Positions 43,781-54,400 of a DNA stretch of 64,000 nt are shown here, piece by piece. Where the stretch lies: positions 9,621 to 73,620 of the forward strand of contig DESZ01000008.1 in the NCBI GenBank assembly GCA_002361485.1. Reading direction: 5' to 3'. Every line of letters starts with the position of its first letter. The first letter of the stretch is position 1. The position numbers and the translations under genes are program-made. The DNA is from Cyanobacteria bacterium UBA3301 (GTDB lineage: Bacteria; Cyanobacteriota; Vampirovibrionia; Gastranaerophilales; Gastranaerophilaceae). Below the pieces are notes generated by a model. It searched no databases. It was given only the letters and a program-made list of their open reading frames with translations, and had not been told where the DNA came from.

Positions 43781-45163
43781 CTAAACTCTGCCATAACAAT
43801 CTTCATATCTTATTATATCATCTTCCGCAATATAATCGCCCTGTTGTACCTCTATTATTTTTAATTCTTCATCATAAGGGTTCTGAAGTGAATGTTTTGC
43901 TTTTACGGGAATATCAATGCTTTCCCCCGGTTTTAGGATATATTCATTGTCTTCTTTTATAACAAGAGCTGTGCCTTCTAATACAACCCAATGTTCTGAA
44001 CGATGATTATGTGATTGAATAGACAATTTTTGTTTTGGTAATACACAAATCGTCTTTGTTAAATACCCTTTGCCTCCATTCATACAAGTATAATAGCCCC
44101 AAGGTCTAAAAACAGTTTTATGTAATTTTGTCGCATCATTGGCTTTTAATTTTTCATACAATTTTTTGACATTTTGCGATTTATCCATTTTACAAGCCAT
44201 AATGGCATCTTCTGTTTCAACTAATACAATATCTTCCAAATCAGAAACAGCAACAAGCTCTTTTTGAGAATATATAAAAGAATTTTTAACATTCTCAACT
44301 ACAACTTTACCTTCAAGAACATTACCGTTTTCGTCTTTATCCTTCGTTTCGTATAAAGATTTCCAAGAGCCTAAATCGTTCCAGTCTGATTGCAATTCAA
44401 CGAGTGCAATCTTTTCAGATTTTTCCATAATTGCATAATCTACAGATATTGAAGGTAGATTTTCATAGATTCCGTAAGGAATTTTAATGCCATCTGAATA
44501 ATTAATTTTTGAAACTTGAGAATAAATATCCGAAGCATATTTTTCAAATTCTTCAATCAGGACAGAAATTTTCGCCATAAACATTCCGCCATTCCAGTAG
44601 TAATTGCCATCTGATAAATATTTTTGGGCAGTTATTAAATTTGGTTTTTCGACAAATTTTTCTACTTTATAGCCGTCATCTATACTTGAAAGTGTTTTTA
44701 TATAACCGTATCCTGTTTCCGGGTATGTTGGCTTAATTCCAAAAGTTACAATATAACCGTCGTTTGCAAGTTTTTGCGCTTGTTTTACACTTAGAGCAAA
44801 CGCTGTATTATTTTTAATCAATTGATCTGAAGGCACAATAAGAACAACATCATCATCTGCAAAATTCTGCTTAAAATATTCTAAAGCTGCCGCAATTGCA
44901 GGGGCAGTGTTTTTTCCTTGCGGCTCAGCCAATATTATATTATCTTTGTTTATCTGATTTAATTGAAGTTTCATATCCTGATAATGCATTACATTTGTAA
45001 CCGCAATAATTTCTTCGGTAGAAACAAGACTATTCAACCTCATATAAGTTTGCTGTAAAAGACTAGACTCCTTATTAAAGCTCAAAAGTTGCTTAGGATA
45101 CATATCTCTTGATAACGGCCACAATCTGCTTCCTGAACCACCTGCAAGTATAATAGCTTTCAT
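43781..45163 (-). CDS. manC: Mannose-1-phosphate guanylyltransferase / mannose-6-phosphate isomerase (bifunctional type)
   Basis: 460 aa. N-terminal nucleotidyltransferase (IILAGGSGSRLWPLSRDMYPKQ, VPSDQLI, EKP motif in VEKFVEKPNLITAQKYL, SVDYAIMEKS) making GDP-mannose, and a C-terminal cupin (RPWGYYTCMNGGKGYLTKTI, SIQSHNHRSEHWVVLEGTA) of the type II PMI domain. Length and fusion are normal for ManC/AlgA. GDP-mannose feeds surface polysaccharides. It lies 26 bases after a citrate/homocitrate-synthase-like gene on the same strand, but no shared pathway is obvious. Confidence 0.93.
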   Translation of the reverse strand: MKAIILAGGSGSRLWPLSRDMYPKQLLSFNKESSLLQQTYMRLNSLVSTEEIIAVTNVMHYQDMKLQLNQINKDNIILAEPQGKNTAPAIAAALEYFKQNFADDDVVLIVPSDQLIKNNTAFALSVKQAQKLANDGYIVTFGIKPTYPETGYGYIKTLSSIDDGYKVEKFVEKPNLITAQKYLSDGNYYWNGGMFMAKISVLIEEFEKYASDIYSQVSKINYSDGIKIPYGIYENLPSISVDYAIMEKSEKIALVELQSDWNDLGSWKSLYETKDKDENGNVLEGKVVVENVKNSFIYSQKELVAVSDLEDIVLVETEDAIMACKMDKSQNVKKLYEKLKANDATKLHKTVFRPWGYYTCMNGGKGYLTKTICVLPKQKLSIQSHNHRSEHWVVLEGTALVIKEDNEYILKPGESIDIPVKAKHSLQNPYDEELKIIEVQQGDYIAEDDIIRYEDCYGRV

Positions 45164-45189
45164 TTTAAATAAACATCCCCCTTATATAT

Positions 45190-46500
45190 TTATATGATAT
45201 TCATCGGCACATGCAATTTTTGAGCTTCGACACGTTCCTTTATTGCGCCAATCGGTTCATAATACGGTGAAACCGTCATTACTTTTGCTGCAATATCAGG
45301 ATAATAATAAATAAATCTCAATTCACTTGTTGTAAGCGGTTTTTGCGTATGAACGTTTGCATAACGAACTAATTCAAGAATATTTCTTGCCTCATGTTCA
45401 TCTTTAAATTCAAGTTCAAGATTGTTATAAACGTTTCTAAACCCTTTGATACCGCCATATTCACCTGTGGTAATCATTCTTCCGGTTTCAATAATTTCAG
45501 GCTCTCCGCGCCCTAATTCTTCAAAATCATACAATTCATAATTTCTGCGGTCTTTTAAAGCTCCATCAGCGTGAATTCCCGATTCGTGAGCAAAGGCATT
45601 ATCTCCGACCGCCGGTTGATTCATAGGGATTGGAACTCCGAAAGCATAAGCGGTATATTTCGCAATCTGCCAAGCTTTATCAAGTTTTATGTTTTCATCA
45701 ATTTTATATTTGCCTTTAAATCCCTCTGATTTCAAACATCCTAACAAACAGGAAACCAAATCAGCATTTCCGGCTCTTTCGCCCATACCGTTAATTGCGG
45801 TATTTATATAAGCATCAACGCCTGCATCAATTGCGGCTTTTGCTCCCGTTATAGAACAAGCTGCAGCCATCCCCAAATCATTGTGGAAATGCAATTCGAC
45901 AGGCATTTGAATTTCCTTTGCAATTCTGTATATTCGATCATATGTAGTAAGAGGATCTTCGCCGCCCAAAGTATCGCAATATCTAAAACGGTGGGCACCT
46001 GATTTTTTTGCCTCTTTTGCGTATTTTATTAAAAATTCTATATCACTTCTTGATGCGTCTTCCGCATTTACGCCAATAATTCTTGCACCTTTATCAACCG
46101 CACATTCAACAGCTTCTTTTGTCATTTTGATAATATCATCAGGTGTTTTTTTACCTAGATATTTTCCGTTTATCATTTGTTCCGAAGTTGACTGAGACAA
46201 ATTTACATATTTCAGTTCGGGAACATTTGCAAAAGACTGTTCTACATCAGACGCAATCCCTCTCATCCAACCAGATAACTTGGTAGTTGAAATTGCGCCT
46301 CGATTTACCAATTCCAAATTTGCATTCAAGTAATTCAATTCGTGCTTTGTTGTCGGGAATCCGAACTCCGATTGAGTAATCCCCATACTGTCAAGCATCA
46401 GATTTATAATTGTTTTTTGTAATTTTGCTAAGCCTAAACGAGAGGTTTGAACACCATCTCTGTTTGTTACATCTACAAAATATATCCTGTTATCTGACAT
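45190..46500 (-). CDS. HMGL-family acyl-CoA condensing enzyme (Re-citrate or homocitrate synthase-like)
   Basis: 436 aa from ATG 46500 (AGAGGAAA upstream; a 451-aa reading adds a non-family N-terminus). TIM-barrel motifs: FVDVTNRDGVQTSRLGLAKL, EFGFPTTKHELNYLN, CDTLGG, VELHFHNDLGMAAACSITGA, NTAINGMGERAGNADLVS, HESGIHADG. These belong to the isopropylmalate/homocitrate synthase family. The opening DVTNRDGVQTSR and the QSEFGFPTTKHE stretch resemble the Re-type citrate synthase described from Clostridium kluyveri, as I remember it. Use as citrate synthase in an organism without the usual si-enzyme is possible but not shown. Confidence 0.7.
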   Translation of the reverse strand: MSDNRIYFVDVTNRDGVQTSRLGLAKLQKTIINLMLDSMGITQSEFGFPTTKHELNYLNANLELVNRGAISTTKLSGWMRGIASDVEQSFANVPELKYVNLSQSTSEQMINGKYLGKKTPDDIIKMTKEAVECAVDKGARIIGVNAEDASRSDIEFLIKYAKEAKKSGAHRFRYCDTLGGEDPLTTYDRIYRIAKEIQMPVELHFHNDLGMAAACSITGAKAAIDAGVDAYINTAINGMGERAGNADLVSCLLGCLKSEGFKGKYKIDENIKLDKAWQIAKYTAYAFGVPIPMNQPAVGDNAFAHESGIHADGALKDRRNYELYDFEELGRGEPEIIETGRMITTGEYGGIKGFRNVYNNLELEFKDEHEARNILELVRYANVHTQKPLTTSELRFIYYYPDIAAKVMTVSPYYEPIGAIKERVEAQKLHVPMNII

Positions 46501-46575
46501 CACATTTCCTCTTTTTGAAACATTATAACACAGAATAATTTTCAAAGAATTTATTACTGAAAATAAAACATTTAT

Positions 46576-47034
46576 TTACGATTTTTTTGAGTACTCTGCT
46601 AAATATTGTTCAAAAATTTCAACACTATCTCCGACCAATTCTACACAAGGCCTCTTTTTGTAATAAGCTTGATTTCGTTCAGAGGGAACAGGCGCTGTTG
46701 AAGTTTCGACACCTTGCAATAATTCTCTGCAAATTATACTTCCGTTTTTATCTTTAAACTTTTGAGCAAGCTCTTGAACAATTTGGTACTGAGCTTTCTT
46801 ATTTTCAGCAGTACTGTCAGAATTTGAAAACGCAAGTCCCGCTGCCATAAACATTCCGCTGACAGTTCCGCAAACCTCTCTCATTCTTCCCATTCCGCCG
46901 CCAAATGAAGATGCTATTTTCATTGCAGTTTCAAAATCCAGTCCGAGTTCTTCGCAAAAAACACCCAATACCGCCTGCGAACAATTATAACCCGATTTGA
47001 ATAATTCTTTTGCCTTTTCTGATTTTATGCTCAT
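46576..47034 (-). CDS. C_GCAxxG_C_C family redox-type protein
   Basis: 152 aa with the Cys set that names the family: GYNCSQAV, REVCGTVSGMF, IICRELLQG and RPCVELVGD. Helical, no signal peptide. The family is common in anaerobes and is thought to bind a metal or take part in redox chemistry; its function is not established. It precedes the HMGL-family enzyme by 75 bases on the same strand. Confidence 0.85.
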   Translation of the reverse strand: MSIKSEKAKELFKSGYNCSQAVLGVFCEELGLDFETAMKIASSFGGGMGRMREVCGTVSGMFMAAGLAFSNSDSTAENKKAQYQIVQELAQKFKDKNGSIICRELLQGVETSTAPVPSERNQAYYKKRPCVELVGDSVEIFEQYLAEYSKKS

Positions 47035-47267
47035 TAAATACCTCTTTATATTTACAATTTCAGCATTAGTATATCCGATATCAAAATTATAAGCAACAAT
47101 TCAATAAAACAATAAATGAATTATCAAAATAAATACATATTGCCATAGGACAGTTTTACCACTTCATACATTATATTAAACAAGCTTAATAAAACTAAAT
47201 ATTTTTACAAAAAAAAATCAATTAATATCTAAAAGAATTTTTTATATATAAAACGGGGATTATATTT

Positions 47268-49166
47268 ATGAGATATGGGGACTATGAGGTAAGACAAACC
47301 TCAATAACGAGTTTTGACAACACTCGCAAGGTAAAAAAAGCAGATAAAGAAAAAACATTTATACCTTTAGTACAAAAAAAAGAACCTGACGATGATAAGG
47401 TTCAGGGTTTCTATGTTGAATCATCAGACGATAAAGAAGCTAAAATCGCCGCCACTGCGGCAACAACAGCAGCTGCAGATGATGATGATGACGACGATAA
47501 AGCAACAGATTCTGTAACTCCTGCAGATAATGATGATGATAATAAAACAGTAGAAGAACCTTCTGATACAGACGCACTAAAAGATGACGATAGCGATATT
47601 ATGGATCATGAAGTTGACCCAAGCGTTAGAATTCATACAAACCAAAGCATTGCAAAACACAACGTAGCTGCAAACCCGATTATGAACGCTTTAAATGATG
47701 CAGTATATCAAGATGTTGAAGACGGAGACGAAACAGGCAAAGCTTATGTTAACGCAATGGAAATGCTAAAAGATAACAACGCCGAAAACGATCCGCTAAC
47801 AGACGTAAATACAGACAACAAAGTATCTTTATATGGCAAAGTTGTTGGCGAAGTATCCGGTTACACACTAATAAATGATACAAAACAAAAAATTACAAGC
47901 CATACTGAAAAAGTTGATTTTGGACTTACATGGGGCAAAAAATCAAAATCAGGAGCAGAAACAAAAACAATGTTCTATGGTTCTTATGTCAGAAATAAAG
48001 ACGTCCTAAAATTATATACAAACGGAGAATCTGAGCCTGTACAAAATGAGCAAGATATAGCAACAACAGACGAGCAAGAACCTGCTAATACAGATGAAAC
48101 ATTAAACGATGGAACAAATACAGAAGACAATCAAACTCTACCAACATCAATTGAAGAAGTAAGCCGAGACTTTAAACTTTTTGCTGCAGCAAAACACAAA
48201 TTCAAAAACAAAGATGAATTAACTGCAGCAGCAACATTCTATAAAGACACTTCAACAGCATCAACTACAAATATAAAAACAAAATACAATTCACATAAAT
48301 ATAATGCTTATGCTCAAGCAGATGTAACAATATATAAGGGTATAACTGAGACTGAAGAAACAAGTGAAAGAAAAAACACAGTCGTAACAAATTTAAAAGT
48401 CGGCTTTAACCCTGAAGCAGAAGAAGGCATTGATGACTATAATGCTATTATGAGCAATAAAGATCAGCAAGAAGAAAATCCTGTAACTGATAATCAATCA
48501 ACAGACAATAATACCGAATTGGCAGAAACAAAAGTTGAAACAGAGGCTAAAACAGAAACAGACGAAAACCCATCAATTCCAAACACAAATGATACAATAA
48601 CTCCGGAAGAAGATACTAAAACTCCTGCTCAAACAGATAATAAAAAATGGTCTAATATTAAAAATCCATACCTTATAACAAGAACCATTGCCGGAGAACC
48701 ATCAACCGGTTTAGGCTTTGAACAATACTTTAAGAGAAAAACAGACGACTCAAGATTAACCTTAGGTTACTTTGCTCAAGGTTCAATCACCTATTCTAAC
48801 GACGAAAAAGGCAACAAAAAACAAGATTACAATTTGGCTTTTGGTGGAAATTTAAAACACATTAAACGCTTTAATAACGGAATTTTAGAATCAAAAATAA
48901 AAATTCGCGACAAATACATCTTCGGGAAATCAAATATATTCACAGTAAGCGGGTCTGCAGAATATACAACACCGAAAATTAATGCCGAAGTTAACTTAGA
49001 ATATATAAAAGTTCCGGCTTCAGAATATATAGGCATTGATGCAAGAGCATATTATAACATAAGTAAAAAAATCGGAGCATTCATTGATGCCAATTATATT
49101 CACTTAAAAGAAACGGATATGATTAAAGGTACTACAATCCAAGCCGGAGTAATCATCAATATGTAA
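47268..49166 (+). CDS. Beta-barrel-like protein with acidic low-complexity linkers, no signal peptide
   Basis: 632 aa. Residues about 1-200 are acidic and low-complexity (a run of seven Asp in AADDDDDDDK near 70-80). Two further acidic Asn/Glu/Thr stretches (about 255-300 and 400-460) divide regions of alternating hydrophobic and polar residues such as KTMFYGSYVRN, LGYFAQGSITYSND and AYYNISKKIGAFIDANYIHL, ending GTTIQAGVIINM. The strand pattern resembles outer-membrane barrels or adhesin-like beta proteins. It lacks an N-terminal signal peptide, which is unexpected for such a protein. Own start with GGGG, and about 230 bases of AT-rich DNA precede it. Confidence 0.5.
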   Translation: MRYGDYEVRQTSITSFDNTRKVKKADKEKTFIPLVQKKEPDDDKVQGFYVESSDDKEAKIAATAATTAAADDDDDDDKATDSVTPADNDDDNKTVEEPSDTDALKDDDSDIMDHEVDPSVRIHTNQSIAKHNVAANPIMNALNDAVYQDVEDGDETGKAYVNAMEMLKDNNAENDPLTDVNTDNKVSLYGKVVGEVSGYTLINDTKQKITSHTEKVDFGLTWGKKSKSGAETKTMFYGSYVRNKDVLKLYTNGESEPVQNEQDIATTDEQEPANTDETLNDGTNTEDNQTLPTSIEEVSRDFKLFAAAKHKFKNKDELTAAATFYKDTSTASTTNIKTKYNSHKYNAYAQADVTIYKGITETEETSERKNTVVTNLKVGFNPEAEEGIDDYNAIMSNKDQQEENPVTDNQSTDNNTELAETKVETEAKTETDENPSIPNTNDTITPEEDTKTPAQTDNKKWSNIKNPYLITRTIAGEPSTGLGFEQYFKRKTDDSRLTLGYFAQGSITYSNDEKGNKKQDYNLAFGGNLKHIKRFNNGILESKIKIRDKYIFGKSNIFTVSGSAEYTTPKINAEVNLEYIKVPASEYIGIDARAYYNISKKIGAFIDANYIHLKETDMIKGTTIQAGVIINM

Positions 49167-49237
49167 TTATCAATCTTTTTTTATTTTATGCTATATTATT
49201 CATGTTCTAAAAATTCAGCATAAGATAGGGAGAATAT

Positions 49238-49915
49238 ATGAAAAGGCTATTTTTAATCGGCTTAGTACTATTTAGTTTTATTCAATCAACACAAGCTTCT
49301 CAAATATCATACGATAAAAGTGATTTTGCACCGATATACAGTGTCATTGACGATGCCTCATTTGATATTCGGTATTACTCTTCAAATAATTTTACAGGTA
49401 ATAAGATAAACGGCTACAAAGCTCCAATAGCATATATGACGAAGCAATCTTTGCAAGCTTTATCAATAGCAGCGAATGACCTGCGAAAACAAGGTTATCG
49501 ATTACTTATTTGGGATTCATACAGACCCCAAAAGGCAGTAAATAATTTTGTAGAATGGATAAACAATCCTAAAGATGAAGGAGATAAATCATTTTATCCA
49601 AAACTAAAAAAATCAAATCTTATAGAAGGGAATTACATTGCAGAGAAATCAGGGCATACAAGAGGTTCAACAGTAGATTTAACTCTGATAAAAAAAGATG
49701 GTTCATTTGTTGATATGGGTGGAACTTTTGATTTGTTCTCAGAAATTTCCCATCCTGATTACAAAAAACTTACCAAAGAGCAAAAACGCAACAGAAAAAT
49801 TTTGCATGACGCAATGATAAAAGCCGGCTTTAAAGGTATCGATTCCGAATGGTGGCATTATACATTGGAAAACGAGCCATATCCGGATACTTACTTTGAT
49901 TTTGATGTTGAATAA
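49238..49915 (+). CDS. VanX/DdpX-like D-Ala-D-Ala dipeptidase
   Basis: 225 aa M15D peptidase with a signal peptide (KRLFLIGLVLFSFIQSTQA). Zinc and catalytic residues: His140 and Asp147 in SGHTRGSTVDLTL, Glu204 and His207 in SEWWHYTL, and Arg96 in SYRPQKAV. The enzyme hydrolyses D-Ala-D-Ala. Chromosomal, exported forms such as DdpX recycle cell-wall dipeptides; vancomycin resistance would need vanH/vanA, which are absent. No regulator or transporter is adjacent. A long hairpin separates it from the efflux operon. Confidence 0.9.
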   Translation: MKRLFLIGLVLFSFIQSTQASQISYDKSDFAPIYSVIDDASFDIRYYSSNNFTGNKINGYKAPIAYMTKQSLQALSIAANDLRKQGYRLLIWDSYRPQKAVNNFVEWINNPKDEGDKSFYPKLKKSNLIEGNYIAEKSGHTRGSTVDLTLIKKDGSFVDMGGTFDLFSEISHPDYKKLTKEQKRNRKILHDAMIKAGFKGIDSEWWHYTLENEPYPDTYFDFDVE

Positions 49916-49938
49916 GAGTCAGATATATTACTATTTTT

Positions 49939-49993
49939 ATAGTGATTAAATTTTATGTCTAATGTCTTTTTTTGCATAAAACAAAATCACTAT
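49939..49993. terminator. Long imperfect hairpin between VanX-like and TolC genes
   Basis: Arms of about 20 bases starting ATAGTGATT and ending AATCACTAT, with an inner TTTTATG/CATAAAA pair and a T-rich loop. It sits between two convergent operons and probably terminates both. Confidence 0.6.
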
Positions 49994-50008
49994 ATAAAGG
50001 AGCAATTC

Positions 50009-51454
50009 TTACAAATCTTCACGAGTAATGTCAATAACTTTTTCTTCTGCCTGTTTAAGAGGAATACCTATTTCTTGTTCTAAGTTTGCAGCAATGACAT
50101 TGTAATTTAATATTGCATTATAAAAATCTAAACGAGCATTCAAGTATGTATTTTCCCCGTCCTTTAACTCTATAGCATCCCCGACACCGGCTTTATAACG
50201 TCCGGTAACCTGTCTGTATTGTTCTTTTGCCTGATCAAGCGCAAGTTTTGCCATTACAATTGCTTCGCTTGCCGTTTGCAGTTCTGTATAACATTTTTTT
50301 ACATTATAATATACCGTGTCTTTTACCTCTTGATATCGTGCTTTTGTCATATTATATGTTGAACGCGCTTCTTCGACTTGTTTTTTTATTCTTGCTATAT
50401 TCAACCCGTTATAATTCAACCCGACACCGATTTGTCCGGTTCGGACATCATATTCACTGCCTAAATTGTTTCCGTAACTTCCATATATTCCGATATTAGG
50501 AGTGAAATTCCTTTTTTCGGCCCTCAGATTCATCTTTGCTGCTTCCATTTCTTTTTGGGCTGATATTAATTCCGGTCTTAATTCAAATGCAAGTTTTATT
50601 GCTTCATCCGAATCAATACCAAATTTATTTAAAGACATTTCATCCGAAAGCTCATAATTTGTATATTCAGGAATTCCCATAATTTTAGAAAGCCTGATTT
50701 TTGCGACTTTTAAAATTTCTTCAGCTTTTACAAGATTTAATTTTGCTTTTCCTAGGTTATATTCTGCTGTAACAATATCAAGTTTCGGTTTTTTGCCATA
50801 TTCATAAAATCCTTTTGCCTGACTTAACTGCAACTCATAATCTTTAACCGTATCTTGATAAACATGGACTTGAGCTTGCGCAAACAAAATATTATAATAA
50901 GTTGATTTAATATCATAAATTATTATATTTATATTTTCTTTTGTATTTTCCTGAGCACCTTCATATTGGCGTTTTGCCATATCTGCAACGGCTTTTGTCT
51001 TGCCAAAATCAAATATCAGCATATTGGCGGAGACTGAAGGTACATAACCGGATGTGTTATAAATACTTCTTTTGTAATACGGCGGGATTTCTTTATTATA
51101 ACGGTTTCCTGTTCTTGAAAGTTCAAACCCTGCATTAATAGATGGGAAATAATTAGCCCAAGCTTGACCTATCCTTGATTTGTAAGCTTCCTGATTATAA
51201 AAAGAAGCCTGTATTGCGGGATTATATTCGATTGCAATTCTGATACAATCATCTAACGAAAATATTGAATGCGTATCATTTGTATATTTTGTCCTATTCT
51301 CTATACTATAATCCTTTTTATTATTCTTCGGAAGCGCCACTGTTTGCGATTTTTTGTTGTTTTTTAACCCTAAAGCATACGCACTATTAACACTTGTTCC
51401 GGTTATACACGCAATTAATATTGCAACTATTAAATTTGTATACAATCTTTTCAT
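50009..51454 (-). CDS. TolC-family outer-membrane efflux protein
   Basis: 481 aa with a signal peptide (LYTNLIVAILIACITGTSVN), then the duplicated helical OEP repeat. SLDDCIRIAIEYNPAIQASF and the second-half helices (KARYQEVKDTVYYNVKKCY) form the periplasmic tunnel. Beta strands between them make the outer-membrane barrel. Last gene of the MFP-RND-TolC operon; its ATG overlaps the RND stop by four bases. Substrate not inferable. Confidence 0.92.
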   Translation of the reverse strand: MKRLYTNLIVAILIACITGTSVNSAYALGLKNNKKSQTVALPKNNKKDYSIENRTKYTNDTHSIFSLDDCIRIAIEYNPAIQASFYNQEAYKSRIGQAWANYFPSINAGFELSRTGNRYNKEIPPYYKRSIYNTSGYVPSVSANMLIFDFGKTKAVADMAKRQYEGAQENTKENINIIIYDIKSTYYNILFAQAQVHVYQDTVKDYELQLSQAKGFYEYGKKPKLDIVTAEYNLGKAKLNLVKAEEILKVAKIRLSKIMGIPEYTNYELSDEMSLNKFGIDSDEAIKLAFELRPELISAQKEMEAAKMNLRAEKRNFTPNIGIYGSYGNNLGSEYDVRTGQIGVGLNYNGLNIARIKKQVEEARSTYNMTKARYQEVKDTVYYNVKKCYTELQTASEAIVMAKLALDQAKEQYRQVTGRYKAGVGDAIELKDGENTYLNARLDFYNAILNYNVIAANLEQEIGIPLKQAEEKVIDITREDL

Positions 51455-54400
51455 TCTTCTTCATCTTTCTTGTTATTAAAATGTTTATCAACAAATTCCT
51501 GTACTATCACATAAAATGCAGGAGTTAATACAGTACCTAAAGTAGCTGCAACTATCATACCTCCGATTACCGTTGAGCCGACGGAGATTCTGCTGTTTGC
51601 ACCGGCTCCTGATGCAAATAATAATGGCAGAATACCCAAAATAAACGCAGCTTCAGTCATCATAATCGCTCTAAATCTGAGCAAAGCTGACTTTATCGCA
51701 GCATCATAAATTGTCAAACCATTTTTCTCATGTTCTTCCTTTGCAAATTCTACAATCAAAATAGATTGCTTTGCGGCTAAACCAATTAAAGTAATTAATC
51801 CGACTTGAGAATACAAATCAAGAGCCTGACCCATCATTAATTGGAAGATAAGCGCTCCGACAATAGCAACAGGAGATATCAGAAGTACCGCAACAGGTAT
51901 CATATAGCTTTCATACAGAGCGACAAGGAACAAATACACAAATAGTAAAGCAAAGCCGACAACTATACCTGTTTGTCCCGAAGATTCCTTTTCTTGCAGA
52001 GAAGTTCCCGACCATGCAAAAGAATAATCATTCGGCAAAATTTTATCTGACAATTTTTCCATAGCGCTCATCGCATCACCTGAAGTTTTACCGTTAGCTT
52101 GAGAACCCATAATCTGAACTGAACGGAACTGATTAAACCTTGTAATTGATACAGCACCCGTAATTTGTTTTGCCGTTATCATTGTTGATATTGGAACAGG
52201 TTTGCCCTGCATATTAATTACATATATTCTTTGTAAATCCTCAATTTTATCTCTGTAATTACCCTCTGCCTGCATAAACACCCTGAAAATTCTTCCGATT
52301 TTATTAAAGTCATTTATGTAAGAATATGAAAGTGTTGAGCCAAGAGTGTTGTGCAATTCCGCAATATCAACATCCTGCGCAAGAGCTTTTTCATAATCTA
52401 TATTTAAAATATATTGAGGTACATTTGCTTGAAACTGAGTATACACATTTGATAAATTTGAATCAGCATTAGCTTTTTGTATAAATTCATTTGCAAAAGC
52501 CGACAAATCTTGAACTTTAGCATTATTCAACGAAAGTAATTGATATTCAAAACCGCCCGACATACTTAAACCGTCTATTGCCGGAGGAGAAAAAGTAAAA
52601 ATTGATGCTTCATTTATATCAGCAGTCCTTTTATAAATTTCTGCTAAAATACCGTTATGAGATAAATCTGTCTGTTTGCCCTGTATAAATCTGATAACCT
52701 TACCTAATATGCTGACTTTTCTATCACCCCATTCTTTCAGATTTATTACTACAAACCCTTGATTTGAAGGTCCCATTCCGCCAAAAGCAATTATTCTTTC
52801 TCTATCTATCCCTTCAATATCTTCTATTGCTCTTGTAAATTTAACCATTACATCTTGAGTTCTATTCAAAGAAGCACCGTCAGGAAGCGTTACGGCTGCT
52901 ATTAAATACCCCTGATCTTCATCAGGAATGAATCCGGTCGGAATAACTTTAAACAGTCCGAGCATTAAAATCATAATAGCAATATAAGTAATAACGGTTA
53001 ATTTTTTATTATAAACAAATTTTTTAACCATTTCTATATAATATTTTGTTAATATTTCAAAATATTTATTAAAATAATCCAAACCCTTCTTTATATATGA
53101 CAAAATTATTTTTACATATTCGTTTGTAATTTCTTTTGTCTGTCTTGTTTTTTTAAGCAAAATAGAACACATTGCAGGAGATAATGATAATGCGCAAATA
53201 GCAGATATTGCAATAGATACAGCAATACAGACAGCAAATTGCTTATACATAGTTCCGGACAACCCGCTCATAAAGCACATCGGAACAAATACAGCCATCA
53301 AAACCGATGCCATAGCAATTAATGAGCCGCCAACCTCTTTCATTGTTATTTGAGTAGCCTCCGTTGCTGATTTCCCGTCTTCCATGTGCCGTTTAACATT
53401 TTCTATAACTACAATTGCATCATCTACAACAACTGCAACAGCCAGAACAAGTGCAAATAATGTTAACAAATTTAATGACATACCGAGCATTTTTAGTGCA
53501 ATAAATGTTCCGACTAATGAAACAGGAATCGTAACACAAGGAATTAATGTTGCTTTAAAATCACCTAAAAATACAAATATAATTAAAATTACGATTAATG
53601 AAGTCAAAAGTATAGTAAATTCTACTTCATTCATTGATTCTGTGATAAATACGGCACTATCCATCATTGTATCTATTTTTAAAGAGTCAGGAAGTGTCTT
53701 GGATAATTTGTCCATTTCTTTATGCACATTTTTTACTATATCAACCGTATTTGCCCCCGGTATAGGCATAACTTGAATTAATGCACCCGGTTTTCCGGCA
53801 ATCAAGCCAAATTTCGAATATGATTTTGCACCCAATTCTACTCTTGCTAAATCCTTAAGCTTAATTTTTGAACCGTTAGGATTTGAACGAACGACAATAT
53901 TTTCGAATTCCTCTACTGAGGATAATCTGCCTTTTGTAAGTAAAGTTAATTTTAAACTCGGTTTTGATAATGACGGCTCGTCGCCCAACGCTCCTGTTGA
54001 GATTTGAGCATTTTGATTTCTTACTGCATTTTGAATTTCAGATACTGTCACCTTATAACTTGCAAGTTTTACCGGATCAAGCCAAATTCTCATACTGTAA
54101 TCATCAGCACCGAAAACATTAACAGCACCTACACCGTTTATTCTTTTTATGGCATCTTTTATATATATATTTGCATAGTTGGTTAAATCCAATTGATTCC
54201 AGGAATCGTCTTCAGATGACAAATTGAGTATTATTGCACCAATACCGCTTACCTGATTCTCTGCAGTAATTCCTTGTTGTATAACCTCTTGAGGAAGCAT
54301 TGACTGAACCTGCTGAAGTTTGTTTTGAACATTCATCAAATTTAAGTCATTGTTAGTGCCTGTCTTAAAAAATATATTTAGTGAATACGCTCCGTCATAG

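Noticed and set aside
49238..49915. VanX-like gene as a vancomycin-resistance locus
   Set aside because: No vanH, vanA-type ligase or VanRS pair is near; a cell-wall recycling role is simpler.
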